Source: JAJFTV01 sp964426355
GTDB taxonomy: Bacteria > Chloroflexota > Anaerolineae > Anaerolineales > Anaerolineaceae
Length of the DNA: 60,616 nt
Direction: 5' to 3'
Assembly: GCA_964426355.1 (NCBI GenBank)
Contig: CAYRRA010000001.1
Span: 1-60,616 of the forward strand
The first letter of the stretch is position 1. Each line of letters begins with the position of its first letter. A program made the translations under genes and the position numbers. The notes beneath the pieces are model-generated. The model saw only the letters and a program-made list of their open reading frames with translations, was not told the DNA's origin and made no database searches. This document shows, one piece after another, positions 35,592-43,530 of the stretch.

Positions 35592-36538
35592 GACCTGCCT
35601 CCTCTAGCCTGATCCTGTAGTTTAAAGTAAATTTCCTCCAGTGAGACTGCCTGTGGTCGCAATGAAAGCAACCTGGCGCCACGCCCAACCAACCATGCAG
35701 CCAGGTCAGGAATAACACCCTCTTCTTTAACGTGAATTTCAAACATTATCGCATCGTTTGTTTTCACCTCCAGCACGCCGTGCTGTGACGTCATCTCATG
35801 GATGGCTGGTTCCTGCAGAGGCGCAAACAGGTTAATATGCACCCACAAGCCCTCCACATAAGACTGTCGCAGATCATCCATGCTTCCTAAGGCAAGCATC
35901 TCACCGCGCTGTAAAATTACCATTCGGTCACAAAGTCGTTCTGCTTCCAGCAGGTTGTGGGTGCACAATACCACTGTCTGGTTGTTATTCCCTCGAATTG
36001 AACGAATCAATTCATGCACCTGCAAAGCAGCCTCTGGGTCCAGACCGGCAGTAGGCTCATCCAAAAACAGGATCGGCGGGTTATGTAACAATGCCCGTAC
36101 CAAAGCCAGCCTCTGCTTCATTCCTTTGCTATACACCCCAACACGCTCATCCGAACGTCTCTCCAGCCCAAAGAAAGATAACAACTCCTCCCCCCTCCTG
36201 CGCCAATCGGCAGGCTGCATCCCAGCCAGCGTACCGAAAAACGAAAGGTTTTCCCAGGCGGTCAGGCGCTCATATAACGCCGGTGTTTCAGTCAACACAC
36301 CTGTCATGCTACGCACACGGTCTCCATCCAGCGCTGGATCCAAACCCATCACCCGTGTTATTCCGGATGAAGGAACAAACAAACCGTTAATCAAACGGAT
36401 TGTCGTGGTTTTTCCAGCGCCGTTGGGTCCCAACAGCGCCAACACTTCTCCTTTTTGTACCGTGAAGGAAAAATCATGCACAGCACAGAGACTATCAAAA
36501 TAATGCGTAAGGTTTTCAACTTCGATTACATTTTCCAT
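35588..36538 (-). CDS. ABC transporter ATP-binding protein
   Basis: This 316-residue ATPase has Walker A GPNGAGKTTT (about 38-47), signature YSKGMKQRLAL, and Walker B ILFLDEPTAGLDPEA. A C-terminal ~90-residue extension follows, as in NatA/CcmA-type exporters. GAGG precedes the ATG. It drives the permease encoded directly downstream (4-bp overlap). Two parS-like palindromes lie just upstream (36559-36651) between it and the regulator gene, which encodes a YtrA-like repressor likely to control it. Confidence 0.93.
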   Translation of the reverse strand: MENVIEVENLTHYFDSLCAVHDFSFTVQKGEVLALLGPNGAGKTTTIRLINGLFVPSSGITRVMGLDPALDGDRVRSMTGVLTETPALYERLTAWENLSFFGTLAGMQPADWRRRGEELLSFFGLERRSDERVGVYSKGMKQRLALVRALLHNPPILFLDEPTAGLDPEAALQVHELIRSIRGNNNQTVVLCTHNLLEAERLCDRMVILQRGEMLALGSMDDLRQSYVEGLWVHINLFAPLQEPAIHEMTSQHGVLEVKTNDAIMFEIHVKEEGVIPDLAAWLVGRGARLLSLRPQAVSLEEIYFKLQDQARGGRS

Positions 36539-36558
36539 AGGTCCTCGCTATAATGTGA

Positions 36559-36574
36559 TGTTTCACGTGAAACT
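36559..36574. other. parS-like palindrome, site 1
   Basis: TGTTTCACGTGAAACT differs only at the last base from the widely conserved ParB-binding site TGTTTCACGTGAAACA, and its 14-base core GTTTCACGTGAAAC is a perfect palindrome. It lies between the regulator and the ATPase gene. An operator of the nearby GntR-type regulator is the alternative reading. Confidence 0.7.
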
Positions 36575-36635
36575 CGGGTTGATACATACCTGTGTCATTT
36601 CTCATCGGTTTGCTTGAAAAGAAAACGCGGGCAAT

Positions 36636-36651
36636 TGTTTCATGTGAAACA
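36636..36651. other. parS-like palindrome, site 2
   Basis: TGTTTCATGTGAAACA matches the parS consensus with one change in the centre (T for C). It is 77 bp from site 1. Paired parS sites are usual near replication origins in bacteria with a ParABS system. Confidence 0.65.
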
Positions 36652-36684
36652 ATATTCTTTGTTCTTCGTGTTCATTTAGAATAC

Positions 36685-37086
36685 TTAACTCTTAAACATT
36701 TCTTTTATTTGAGTGCGAAAAGCACGTTCGACCTCTTCAACACTGAAATGCAAATGGCTTGTTTCGGCAAGATACCGGGAGGTCAGTTCACCCAGCACCT
36801 CTTCACGTAGCAAGTCATGGGCTTCTTCATTATTCAGCACGTACGTGCCCCTGCCTTGTTGTGTCGTAATCAATCCAGAGCGATCCAATACGCGGTAAGC
36901 TCTCGCAACCGTATTGAAATTGATCGCCAGTTCAGCCGCCAGCTGCCGCACAGTCGGTAACTGTGCTCCCGCTCGTATATCACCGCTTAATATTCGGCTT
37001 TGAATTTCTAACACAATTTGCAAATAGGCAGGTGTGGCTGACTGAAGGTCAATTTCTACCGGTCTAAAATCTTTCCTTTTGTGCAT
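36685..37086 (-). CDS. GntR-family regulator, YtrA type
   Basis: This 133-residue regulator has a winged helix at about 15-80 (YLQIVLEIQSRILSGDIRAGAQLPTVRQLAAELAINFNTVARAYRVLDRSGLI) and only a short C-terminal dimerisation part. That is the YtrA subfamily, whose genes usually lie next to ABC exporters they repress. Here the exporter ATPase and permease follow on the same strand, 146 bp downstream. Direct repeats of TTGTATCA sit immediately before its start codon, suggesting autoregulation. Confidence 0.88.
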   Translation of the reverse strand: MHKRKDFRPVEIDLQSATPAYLQIVLEIQSRILSGDIRAGAQLPTVRQLAAELAINFNTVARAYRVLDRSGLITTQQGRGTYVLNNEEAHDLLREEVLGELTSRYLAETSHLHFSVEEVERAFRTQIKEMFKS

Positions 37087-37087
37087 A

Positions 37088-37103
37088 TTGTATCATTGTA
37101 TCA
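37088..37103. promoter_or_regulatory. Direct repeats before the GntR-type gene, possible operator
   Basis: TTGTATCA occurs twice without a gap (37088-37103), right against the start codon at 37086. A partial copy, in the AATGATAC orientation, recurs at 37202-37209. They may be half-sites for the regulator encoded next to them. Inference. Confidence 0.35.
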
Positions 37104-37225
37104 TGCGTTTGTTTTTTTGACAATCCTTTTCCCCTTCAATTTTCTCCTCCTTGCCTGTCCGCCCTTTTACACCAGATTTTCATTTATTGATATGCGAAAT
37201 CAATGATACCATTTGGAAGGTATAA

Positions 37226-37263
37226 AAAGAATGTCGCGTTGAAAGACATGTCATTCAACGCGA
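37226..37263 (-). terminator. Rho-independent terminator of the molybdoenzyme gene
   Basis: TCGCGTTGAA (37234-37243) pairs perfectly with TTCAACGCGA (37254-37263) around a 10-base loop. Read on the minus strand, CATTCTTTTT follows. It lies 57 bp after the stop of the molybdopterin oxidoreductase gene. Confidence 0.75.
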
Positions 37264-37319
37264 TAGATTAGAATGGCGTACAGCGTCATATCAACAGATG
37301 ATATGCATTCAAGTTAAGA

Positions 37320-37958
37320 TTAATGGTACCGCTGTTCCTTCCAGACATCCGCTTCGTTATGGTAGCCTGCTTGCTCCCAAAAACCCAGTTGATCATCGCG
37401 CAAGAATTCAATCCCCCGCAGCCACTTTGCGCCCTTCCACAGGTAAACGCTTTTCAACTCATTACGCCCAGGAATCGACCCGGTGACGGCGCGCAGCGGA
37501 AAACCATGTTCCGGCGTAAGCGGCTGCCCGGCATAATGGGTCGCCAGCAAAAAATTTTCCTGCAGCGCCAATTCCAGCGGTAAATTCGCAGTAAAGCCAG
37601 ATTCGGCATGTTGAAGGATATGTCGTGCCGAAGGAAGTGGTTTGACCCACCCACCCTCAATCAGTGTACGGAGTGAAACCCCTTCCCATTGGGTATCGGT
37701 AAGGCTCCAGTGTGTCACACAGTGCACATCCAGCACAACCTGGACGCGCGGCAACTGGTTGAATTCAATCCAATTCAATTCCAACGGCATTTCCACTTCG
37801 CCCCACACGCGAAACTTCCAGGTTACAGGGTTAAACCCGGGGATCGAGCCGTAATGCAGCACCGGCAGTTTTTTTGCAAACGTTTGACCGGGGGGCAAAC
37901 GACCCTCCCGGTCAATATGTTCTCTCACATTCTTGTTGTTTACAGGTAGAAAACTCAT
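37320..37958 (-). CDS. Sulfite-oxidase-fold molybdopterin-dependent oxidoreductase
   Basis: This 212-residue protein belongs to the oxidoreductase molybdopterin-binding domain family (sulfite oxidase/YedY fold). The molybdenum-ligand cysteine is in VVLDVHCVTHWS; other family signs are WEGVSLRTLIEGG, LLATHYAGQPLTPEHGFPLRAV and LWKGAKWLRGIEFL. No Tat signal or C-terminal dimer domain is present, so it is a short, apparently cytoplasmic member. Substrate unknown. It lies between two ABC exporter operons and ends at its own terminator. Confidence 0.88.
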   Translation of the reverse strand: MSFLPVNNKNVREHIDREGRLPPGQTFAKKLPVLHYGSIPGFNPVTWKFRVWGEVEMPLELNWIEFNQLPRVQVVLDVHCVTHWSLTDTQWEGVSLRTLIEGGWVKPLPSARHILQHAESGFTANLPLELALQENFLLATHYAGQPLTPEHGFPLRAVTGSIPGRNELKSVYLWKGAKWLRGIEFLRDDQLGFWEQAGYHNEADVWKEQRYH

Positions 37959-38061
37959 ATTCGGACATCTCCTACCTTATTATACTTGTTTTTACGAGAT
38001 CGAATGCCCTTGCTGTAGGGAGTTCTATTTTCCGCAGGGTTTTTCCACCCTGCTTTGACGG

Positions 38062-38799
38062 TCAGACTAAAATCAGGCGCGACCGTTTGAAGCTGGCATT
38101 GACAATCAATAACAGCACTACATCGGCAACCAAAAGTCCCACTGCTGCCCAGTTGATAACCTGCGTTAAATCGATGTTGGCAAACAAGCTGAAAAGCCGC
38201 TCTTTCATTTCGTCGGGTATCACTTGCAATACCAGCATGGGTAAAAACCACAAACCAATCATCATGATGCTCATTCGCTGATAAGCCTGACGAGCCGTAG
38301 AAGCCTTTAACGAGACCAATACACCGATGCAGGCAACCAATATCGCCACCAGCAGGCTGCCTCCTAAAGAGATGCTTAACGTAGACAGGGAATAAAACCG
38401 TATCTGTTCAGCCGGAAAGGCAATATTGATCGTCACCGCTCCGAGCAGGACGCTGACCAGCATCAGTGACCAGGCGTACAACACAATCGCCAAGACTTTA
38501 CCAAAAAGGATCGCCTGGTCAGAAAGCCGGCTGGCGAGCAGTGTTTCCAACGTCTGGCGTTCGCGCTCGCCAGCAAAAGAATCGGTTGTAATGCTTAATG
38601 CCATGAAAACCGGCATCCAGGACCAGACCAAAAGCTGTAGTGGATCATACAGCCACAACTCGCCCACCTGCGTAGGCATATAAACACCCATGAGTACCAG
38701 CACAACCGCTATGTTGAGCAAACCGCCGCGAATACCGCGCTGAGTGAGAATCACCTCACGCCACTCTTTCCAAATCATCGTCCATAAATCATTAATCAT
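38062..38799 (-). CDS. ABC-2-type exporter permease
   Basis: This 245-residue protein starts at the ATG at 38799, which overlaps the end of the ATPase gene by eight bases; the longer frame from 38931 lies inside that gene. It has six hydrophobic segments and an ABC-2 motif FAGERERQTLETLLASRLSDQAILFGKVLA, closely like the same block in the permease at 34758. Substrate unknown. Together with the upstream ATPase it forms a second exporter of the same class in this window. Confidence 0.88.
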   Translation of the reverse strand: MINDLWTMIWKEWREVILTQRGIRGGLLNIAVVLVLMGVYMPTQVGELWLYDPLQLLVWSWMPVFMALSITTDSFAGERERQTLETLLASRLSDQAILFGKVLAIVLYAWSLMLVSVLLGAVTINIAFPAEQIRFYSLSTLSISLGGSLLVAILVACIGVLVSLKASTARQAYQRMSIMMIGLWFLPMLVLQVIPDEMKERLFSLFANIDLTQVINWAAVGLLVADVVLLLIVNASFKRSRLILV

Positions 38800-39733
38800 T
38801 TTCTTCCTCCACCAGTGTAAGGAAAATATCTTCCAGGCTGGCTTTATCACGGCTGACCTCATCAATTTCCACACCTGCGCCCACCAAAAGCTGCACAAGC
38901 GGCGCAGTAGGAATATCATCGCTGAGTTCAATCATCAACCTGCCGTCTCCCTCCAGATGGGCAGAGGAAACCTGCGGGTGTGCCTGTACAGCCGTGATAG
39001 CCTGTTCACTGAAACCGTTGCCCGTAACGATGACTCGTTTGTTCCCCTGGCGGCGTTTGAGTTCATCGGGAGCGCCAACAGCCAGCATTTTGCCTTTGCG
39101 GATGACCGCCACCTGGTCACATAATTTCTCCGCTTCTGCCAGGTTATGCGTGGTGAGGAAAACCGTCAGTCCTTCCTGGCGAACCAACCGTTCCAGGTCC
39201 TGACGCAGCGTTGCTGCGGCTACGGGGTCCAGCCCGGCGGTGGGTTCATCCAAAAAAACAAGGCGCGGGCGGTGAAGCAAGGCGCGCGCAACCGCCAGTT
39301 TCTGGCGCATACCGCGACTCCAATCCCGCACGGTATCCTTGCGCCGGTCCCATAAATCGATGCCGGTCAGCAGTTCTTGTATGCGTGCCTTACGCTCGTT
39401 GGCTGGGATGTGCCATGCCCTGCCGTAAAACTCCAGGTTATCTTCCGCGCTCATGCGTTCATACAATCCGGTGTATTCCAACAAGGCACCGCTTTGCTCG
39501 CGGATGACCTGTGCCTGTCGAACGGTATCATACCCCAGCACCTCAGCGCTGCCGCTGCTGGGTTCGAGCAGACCCAAAAGCAGCCGGATGGTAGTGGTCT
39601 TTCCTGAACCATTCGGACCCAGGTAACCAAAAACAATCCCTGCAGGAACTTGAATGCTTACATCCTGGATTGCGGTGACCGTCCCAAATGTTCGTGTCAG
39701 ATTCTTTGTGTCAATTGCTATTGATTGCATCAT
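38792..39733 (-). CDS. ABC transporter ATP-binding protein
   Basis: This 313-residue ATPase starts at the ATG at 39733, preceded by GGAG five bases away; the 26-codon upstream extension has no ribosome site. It shows Walker A GPNGSGKTTT, signature WSRGMRQKLAVARALL, Walker B LVFLDEPTAGLDPVAAATLR and a C-terminal ~90-residue domain typical of NatA-like exporters. It pairs with the overlapping permease gene. Confidence 0.93.
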   Translation of the reverse strand: MMQSIAIDTKNLTRTFGTVTAIQDVSIQVPAGIVFGYLGPNGSGKTTTIRLLLGLLEPSSGSAEVLGYDTVRQAQVIREQSGALLEYTGLYERMSAEDNLEFYGRAWHIPANERKARIQELLTGIDLWDRRKDTVRDWSRGMRQKLAVARALLHRPRLVFLDEPTAGLDPVAAATLRQDLERLVRQEGLTVFLTTHNLAEAEKLCDQVAVIRKGKMLAVGAPDELKRRQGNKRVIVTGNGFSEQAITAVQAHPQVSSAHLEGDGRLMIELSDDIPTAPLVQLLVGAGVEIDEVSRDKASLEDIFLTLVEEEND

Positions 39734-39947
39734 CTCATCTCCAAAAATTGCGCCTGTCTTACAACCCGCCAGAGCATCCGGCGCCCAACAGGCTATTTTA
39801 CCCGAATTCAAGATGATTCTGCGATCAACCTTGCAGGGCAGGCAACATCCCGATGCAAAGGTGTTGTTATACCGCCTTGGTCCATCCCCTCACAAACAAG
39901 ATATTAATTGACCGGACTGGGTGAAGTAGAGTAAAATTATCAACGAA

Positions 39948-41666
39948 ATGAGTAATTTTTTATCCAATAATGATCTCACGCAGCGATTGGCGCAGCTGCA
40001 TGTGTTTAGCTTAAAAATCATCCAATATACATCCCTGGATCACCTGCTGGAACAAATCGCGATGATCGCCTGTCAGCAAACAGGTGCATCCTGTGCGAGC
40101 ATTAACATCCGCGAGGATGCCTCAAAACCTGGCAAGGCAATCACAGTTAACTGGGATGAGGATGATTATGTCGTTGTTGAAAATCCGGCGTTTGCCCAAC
40201 ACATCTTTCAGGCAATGGCGCCCGGGAACATTTCGGCGCGATTTCCTCCGGAATATCGTGCCAAGCTCGTTGGGCTGGCGAGCCAAAACCCGGAGGTATT
40301 TTCGTTTTTATATGTCCCCATCCTGCAAGGAAAAAACCTGATCGGGCAAATTTTGGTTGTCAACAAAATTAAAGGGCGCACCTTCAGCGCTGAAGATCAG
40401 AAACTGATGGAAACGTTGGCTGCTTATGCAGAGATTGGCATCTCCACCGCCAACCTGCGAGCACGACTCTCTCAACGCGACCACTCGCTGACCCGGCGCA
40501 ATGAAAACCTGGCAATGCTGAACAACCTTGCTGCCACGCTTTCCTCAAACGCAGAGATTGATCAGATGATTGAAGAGACCTTGCGCCAGGTCATCGACAG
40601 CATGCACCTGGCAGCAGGTGAAGTGTACCTGCAGCGCGAAGATAACAGCCTGCACCAATTGATGCTGCATTATGGCGATGGAATTGACCATTTCTGGAAG
40701 CAAACCCAGTATGAAACCGGCAGCGGCACGGTGGGTAAAACAGCCCTCAACGGGCACCCCATCGTGATCGACCTGTATGAGGACGAAGCAGATGATCTCA
40801 ACGAAAATATGTATCACAATCGTATCCAGCAGGTAAGTTGTTTTCCGCTTTCTGGTCGCAACGGACCGCTGGGTGTCTTGTGCATTGCCACCTGCCAGCC
40901 GCAGCCTCTGGACGAGCTTGAAACCCAATTTCTGACCATTATCAGCTCCTGGGTCGGCACAGTGATCGAAAATGCACGCCTCAACCTGCAGCAGCGCCGT
41001 CATGATGTGCTGGAAGAGCGCAAACGCATCGGCATGGATTTGCATGATGGCATCATCCAATCTATTTATGCAGTTGGGCTTACTTTGGAACATGCCAGGC
41101 TGCTGATGAACGAAGATTATGAAAAGGCGGACCTACGCATCGAGCAGGCGATCCATGACCTGGACAGCACCATCCGCGACCTGCGTTCCTACATCCTCGA
41201 CTTGCGCCCGCATTACCTCCATGATGAAAACCTGATGCAAGGCATCCGTCGGTTGGTGAATGAGTTCAGCGTAAATTCACTCGTCGACGTCGAGTTGCAT
41301 GGCACTCCAGACGAATTCAAAGACCTGCCGGAAACACAGGCTCTGGCGTTGTTCCACATCTGCCAGGAAGCGCTGGCAAACGTAGCCAAACATGCACGTG
41401 CTCAACAGGTCAGTGTAAGTCTCTGGACGGTGGCGGAGCGCGCCTTGCTCGAAGTGCATGACGACGGGTTTGGTTTTGACATGAGTGAAACCCGGTTTTC
41501 CCTGGGACATGGGCTTTCCAACATGCAGGTTCGTGCCCGAAACGTGGGCGGCGATGTCGATATCAGTTCAGAACCCAACGGCGGGACAACTATCCTGGCA
41601 TGGGTTCCCCTGAAACGACCGGTGAAGAATTTCCATCCCGGCAGTCAGCGCACAGAGAACCTCTGA
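39948..41666 (+). CDS. Cytoplasmic GAF-GAF sensor histidine kinase (HisKA_3)
   Basis: This 572-residue kinase has no membrane segment. There are two GAF-like domains, at about 15-170 and 195-345 (ETGSGTVGKTALNGHPIVIDLYEDEADD). The dimerisation/phospho-acceptor helix reads EERKRIGMDLHDGIIQSIYAVGL, with the histidine at about residue 365. The ATPase domain has HICQEALANVAKHARAQQV, DDGFGFD and LGHGLSNMQVRA. NarL-type partners are expected, but no response regulator gene is adjacent. It may sense a cytosolic ligand or redox state. Confidence 0.9.
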   Translation: MSNFLSNNDLTQRLAQLHVFSLKIIQYTSLDHLLEQIAMIACQQTGASCASINIREDASKPGKAITVNWDEDDYVVVENPAFAQHIFQAMAPGNISARFPPEYRAKLVGLASQNPEVFSFLYVPILQGKNLIGQILVVNKIKGRTFSAEDQKLMETLAAYAEIGISTANLRARLSQRDHSLTRRNENLAMLNNLAATLSSNAEIDQMIEETLRQVIDSMHLAAGEVYLQREDNSLHQLMLHYGDGIDHFWKQTQYETGSGTVGKTALNGHPIVIDLYEDEADDLNENMYHNRIQQVSCFPLSGRNGPLGVLCIATCQPQPLDELETQFLTIISSWVGTVIENARLNLQQRRHDVLEERKRIGMDLHDGIIQSIYAVGLTLEHARLLMNEDYEKADLRIEQAIHDLDSTIRDLRSYILDLRPHYLHDENLMQGIRRLVNEFSVNSLVDVELHGTPDEFKDLPETQALALFHICQEALANVAKHARAQQVSVSLWTVAERALLEVHDDGFGFDMSETRFSLGHGLSNMQVRARNVGGDVDISSEPNGGTTILAWVPLKRPVKNFHPGSQRTENL

Positions 41667-41686
41667 ATTACCAATCATCCCGATCT

Positions 41687-42451
41687 ATGAGCTTTGATAT
41701 GATGCCTTCATCAGCAAATGAACCTTTCGATAAAGCAGCTCAGTTGGGCGTGCCCTCTTTGGTCTGGCGCGCCGGACAGGAACGCCGTTGGGAAATGATC
41801 CGCCAGGCAGCCGGCGAACGTTTGAGTGGTGTGGTTTTTGAGGATGGCGCTGGCGTTGGGATGTACCTGGAACGCATGGCAGCCACCGCTGCACAGGCTG
41901 TTGGGCTGGAAGTGGAGATGGATCGTGCCCAACAGACCCATGAACGCATCGATCAGATCGTATGCGGGGTAGGAGAAACCCTGCCTTTCCCCGACAAACT
42001 CTTTGACCTGATTCTCAGCCATGAAGTCATCGAGCATGTGCAGGATGATCAACTGGTAGTCAATGAGATGGTGCGCACCTTACGACCCGGAGGGAGACTG
42101 ACTCTCTTTTGCCCCAACCGCGGTTACCCCTTTGAAACACATGGCATTTACTGGAAGGGGCAGTATCATTTTGGTAACAAACCGTTTGTAAATTACCTGC
42201 CGCGCCGCTGGCGGAACCGGTTGGCGCCGCATGTGCGAGTTTACTCTCGTTCCGACCTGGAAAAACTATTCAAAGGGCTGCCGGTGCGCTTCATTCAGCG
42301 AACCATCATCTTTGGCGCTTACGACAATATCATCGCCCGCAGACCCGGGTTGGGACGTTTGCTTCGAACGCTTCTGCAGGCATTGGAAAAAACACCTCTG
42401 CGAGTGTTGGGGCTTTCGCATTTTTGGGTTGTAGAGAAAATCGCTTCATAA
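41687..42451 (+). CDS. Class I SAM-dependent methyltransferase
   Basis: This 254-residue protein starts at the ATG at 41687; earlier in-frame codons lie inside the kinase gene. The SAM site reads VVFEDGAGVGMYLERM, with the acidic strand end GLEVEMD; the post-I motif is LFDLILSHEVIEHVQDDQL. The region RPGGRLTLFCPNRGYPFETHGIYWKG resembles methyltransferases acting on small molecules or lipids. Substrate unknown. The SRP RNA promoter starts 18 bp after its stop. Confidence 0.82.
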   Translation: MSFDMMPSSANEPFDKAAQLGVPSLVWRAGQERRWEMIRQAAGERLSGVVFEDGAGVGMYLERMAATAAQAVGLEVEMDRAQQTHERIDQIVCGVGETLPFPDKLFDLILSHEVIEHVQDDQLVVNEMVRTLRPGGRLTLFCPNRGYPFETHGIYWKGQYHFGNKPFVNYLPRRWRNRLAPHVRVYSRSDLEKLFKGLPVRFIQRTIIFGAYDNIIARRPGLGRLLRTLLQALEKTPLRVLGLSHFWVVEKIAS

Positions 42452-42468
42452 CAAGACGATTCGCTTCA

Positions 42469-42497
42469 TTGACAATCCCACCCGCCTGCGGTATCCT
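42469..42497 (+). promoter_or_regulatory. Promoter of the SRP RNA gene
   Basis: TTGACA (42469-42474), a 17-base spacer and TATCCT (42492-42497) lie exactly seven bases before the predicted 5' end of the SRP RNA. Confidence 0.85.
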
Positions 42498-42503
42498 TAC
42501 ACT

Positions 42504-42611
42504 GCGCCCGGGTGGGACCGGCGCGGCGGAACCCTACGAACCCCGTCAGGTCCGAGAGGAAGCAGCGGTAAGAAGGTACTTCCGGGCGCCGCCGGCAAAC
42601 CTACCCGGCGC
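42504..42611 (+). ncRNA. ffs: Signal recognition particle RNA, small bacterial (4.5S) type
   Basis: The signature GTCAGGTCC followed by GAGAGGAAGCAGC (42545-42566) is the conserved SRP domain IV with its tetraloop and the asymmetric Ffh-binding loop. The outer stem pairs GCGCCCGGGT (42504-42513) with ACCCGGCGC (42603-42611). The inner stems follow, for example GGCGCGGCG with GGGCGCCGCC. Size is about 108 nt, as for 4.5S RNA. It binds Ffh to target membrane proteins. A longer reading frame that would start at 42424 runs through it and is not a gene. The methyltransferase starts 23 bp downstream. Confidence 0.94.
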
Positions 42612-42633
42612 ATCTTTATTTCCGGTACACGCT

Positions 42634-43527
42634 ATGACAGACACACCCCCCATTTGCAATTACGAAGGCTCAGATTACCAGGAAACCTTCTGGGAAACTG
42701 GCGGTCGTGCTTACGAAGATGCCGCTGAATGCATTGCCCTCAAACGCCTCTTGCCGGCAAGCGGCGGACACCTGGTAGAACTGGGGGCGGGTGCAGGGCG
42801 AAACACCCCCCGCTATTGTGGTTTTCAAGCTATCACCCTGGTGGATTATTCGCTCACGCAGCTTCAGCAGGCAAAAAAGCGCTTATCCGAAAGCCACCCA
42901 GGGCAGGCTTACCGCTACGTGGCTGCCGATATCTACCGGCTGCCCTTCGTTTCCGGGCTGTTCGATGCCGCCACCATGATCCGCACACTTCATCACATGA
43001 GCGAACCACAGCGCGCCCTAAAGCAAGTCCGGAACGTCTTGCGACCGGGTTCTGTTTTTATCCTGGAGTTCGCCAATAAACGCAACTTAAAATCGGTGCT
43101 GCGCTATCTGCTGCGCCGCCAGGATTGGAACCCCTTTTCGCTCGAACCGGTGGAATTTGTAAAGCTGAATTTCGATTTTCACCCGCAGGCGGTTCGTAAC
43201 TGGCTGGGTGAAAATGGTTTCCTTCTGGAGCGCCAGCTTACGGTTTCTCACTTCCGCATCGGGTTGCTCAAGCGATTACTGCCATTGAAATTGCTGTTGT
43301 GGATGGATTCGATGGCGCAGCTTACCGGCGGGTTTTGGCAGTACTCTCCCAGTGTTTTTACACGCAGCCGTACCACCCAGGAAGGACTGACCAGCCTGCC
43401 GGGTGCGTTTTTCGCATGTCCGTTTTGCAGCGCACCTATTGAAGACACGCCGCCTTTGTTGTCCTGCCCCGGCTGCGGCAAAAAATACCCTGTTGAGGAT
43501 GGCATCTACGATTTTAGAGGGGCATAA
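42634..43527 (+). CDS. SAM-dependent methyltransferase with Trm112-like zinc ribbon
   Basis: This 297-residue protein starts at the ATG at 42634; upstream in-frame codons lie in the SRP RNA gene. SAM-binding VELGAGAGRNTPRY and AATMIRTLHHMSEPQRAL mark a class I methyltransferase (about 40-210). At the C-terminus ACPFCSAPIEDTPP and LSCPGCGKKYPVEDGIYDFR form a CxxC-CxxC zinc ribbon of the Trm112/UPF0434 type. In most organisms this is a separate activating subunit, so this enzyme seems to carry it fused. Substrate unknown. The DUF4037-like gene follows 3 bp later. Confidence 0.82.
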   Translation: MTDTPPICNYEGSDYQETFWETGGRAYEDAAECIALKRLLPASGGHLVELGAGAGRNTPRYCGFQAITLVDYSLTQLQQAKKRLSESHPGQAYRYVAADIYRLPFVSGLFDAATMIRTLHHMSEPQRALKQVRNVLRPGSVFILEFANKRNLKSVLRYLLRRQDWNPFSLEPVEFVKLNFDFHPQAVRNWLGENGFLLERQLTVSHFRIGLLKRLLPLKLLLWMDSMAQLTGGFWQYSPSVFTRSRTTQEGLTSLPGAFFACPFCSAPIEDTPPLLSCPGCGKKYPVEDGIYDFRGA

Positions 43528-43530
43528 CCC

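Noticed and set aside
34758..39733. Two ABC exporter operons as a recent tandem duplication
   Set aside because: They share the ABC-2 type and a similar permease motif, but overall sequence and lengths differ clearly, so any duplication is old.
42424..42633. N-terminal extension of the methyltransferase reading frame
   Set aside because: It runs through the SRP RNA gene and its promoter; the family-like protein starts at 42634.
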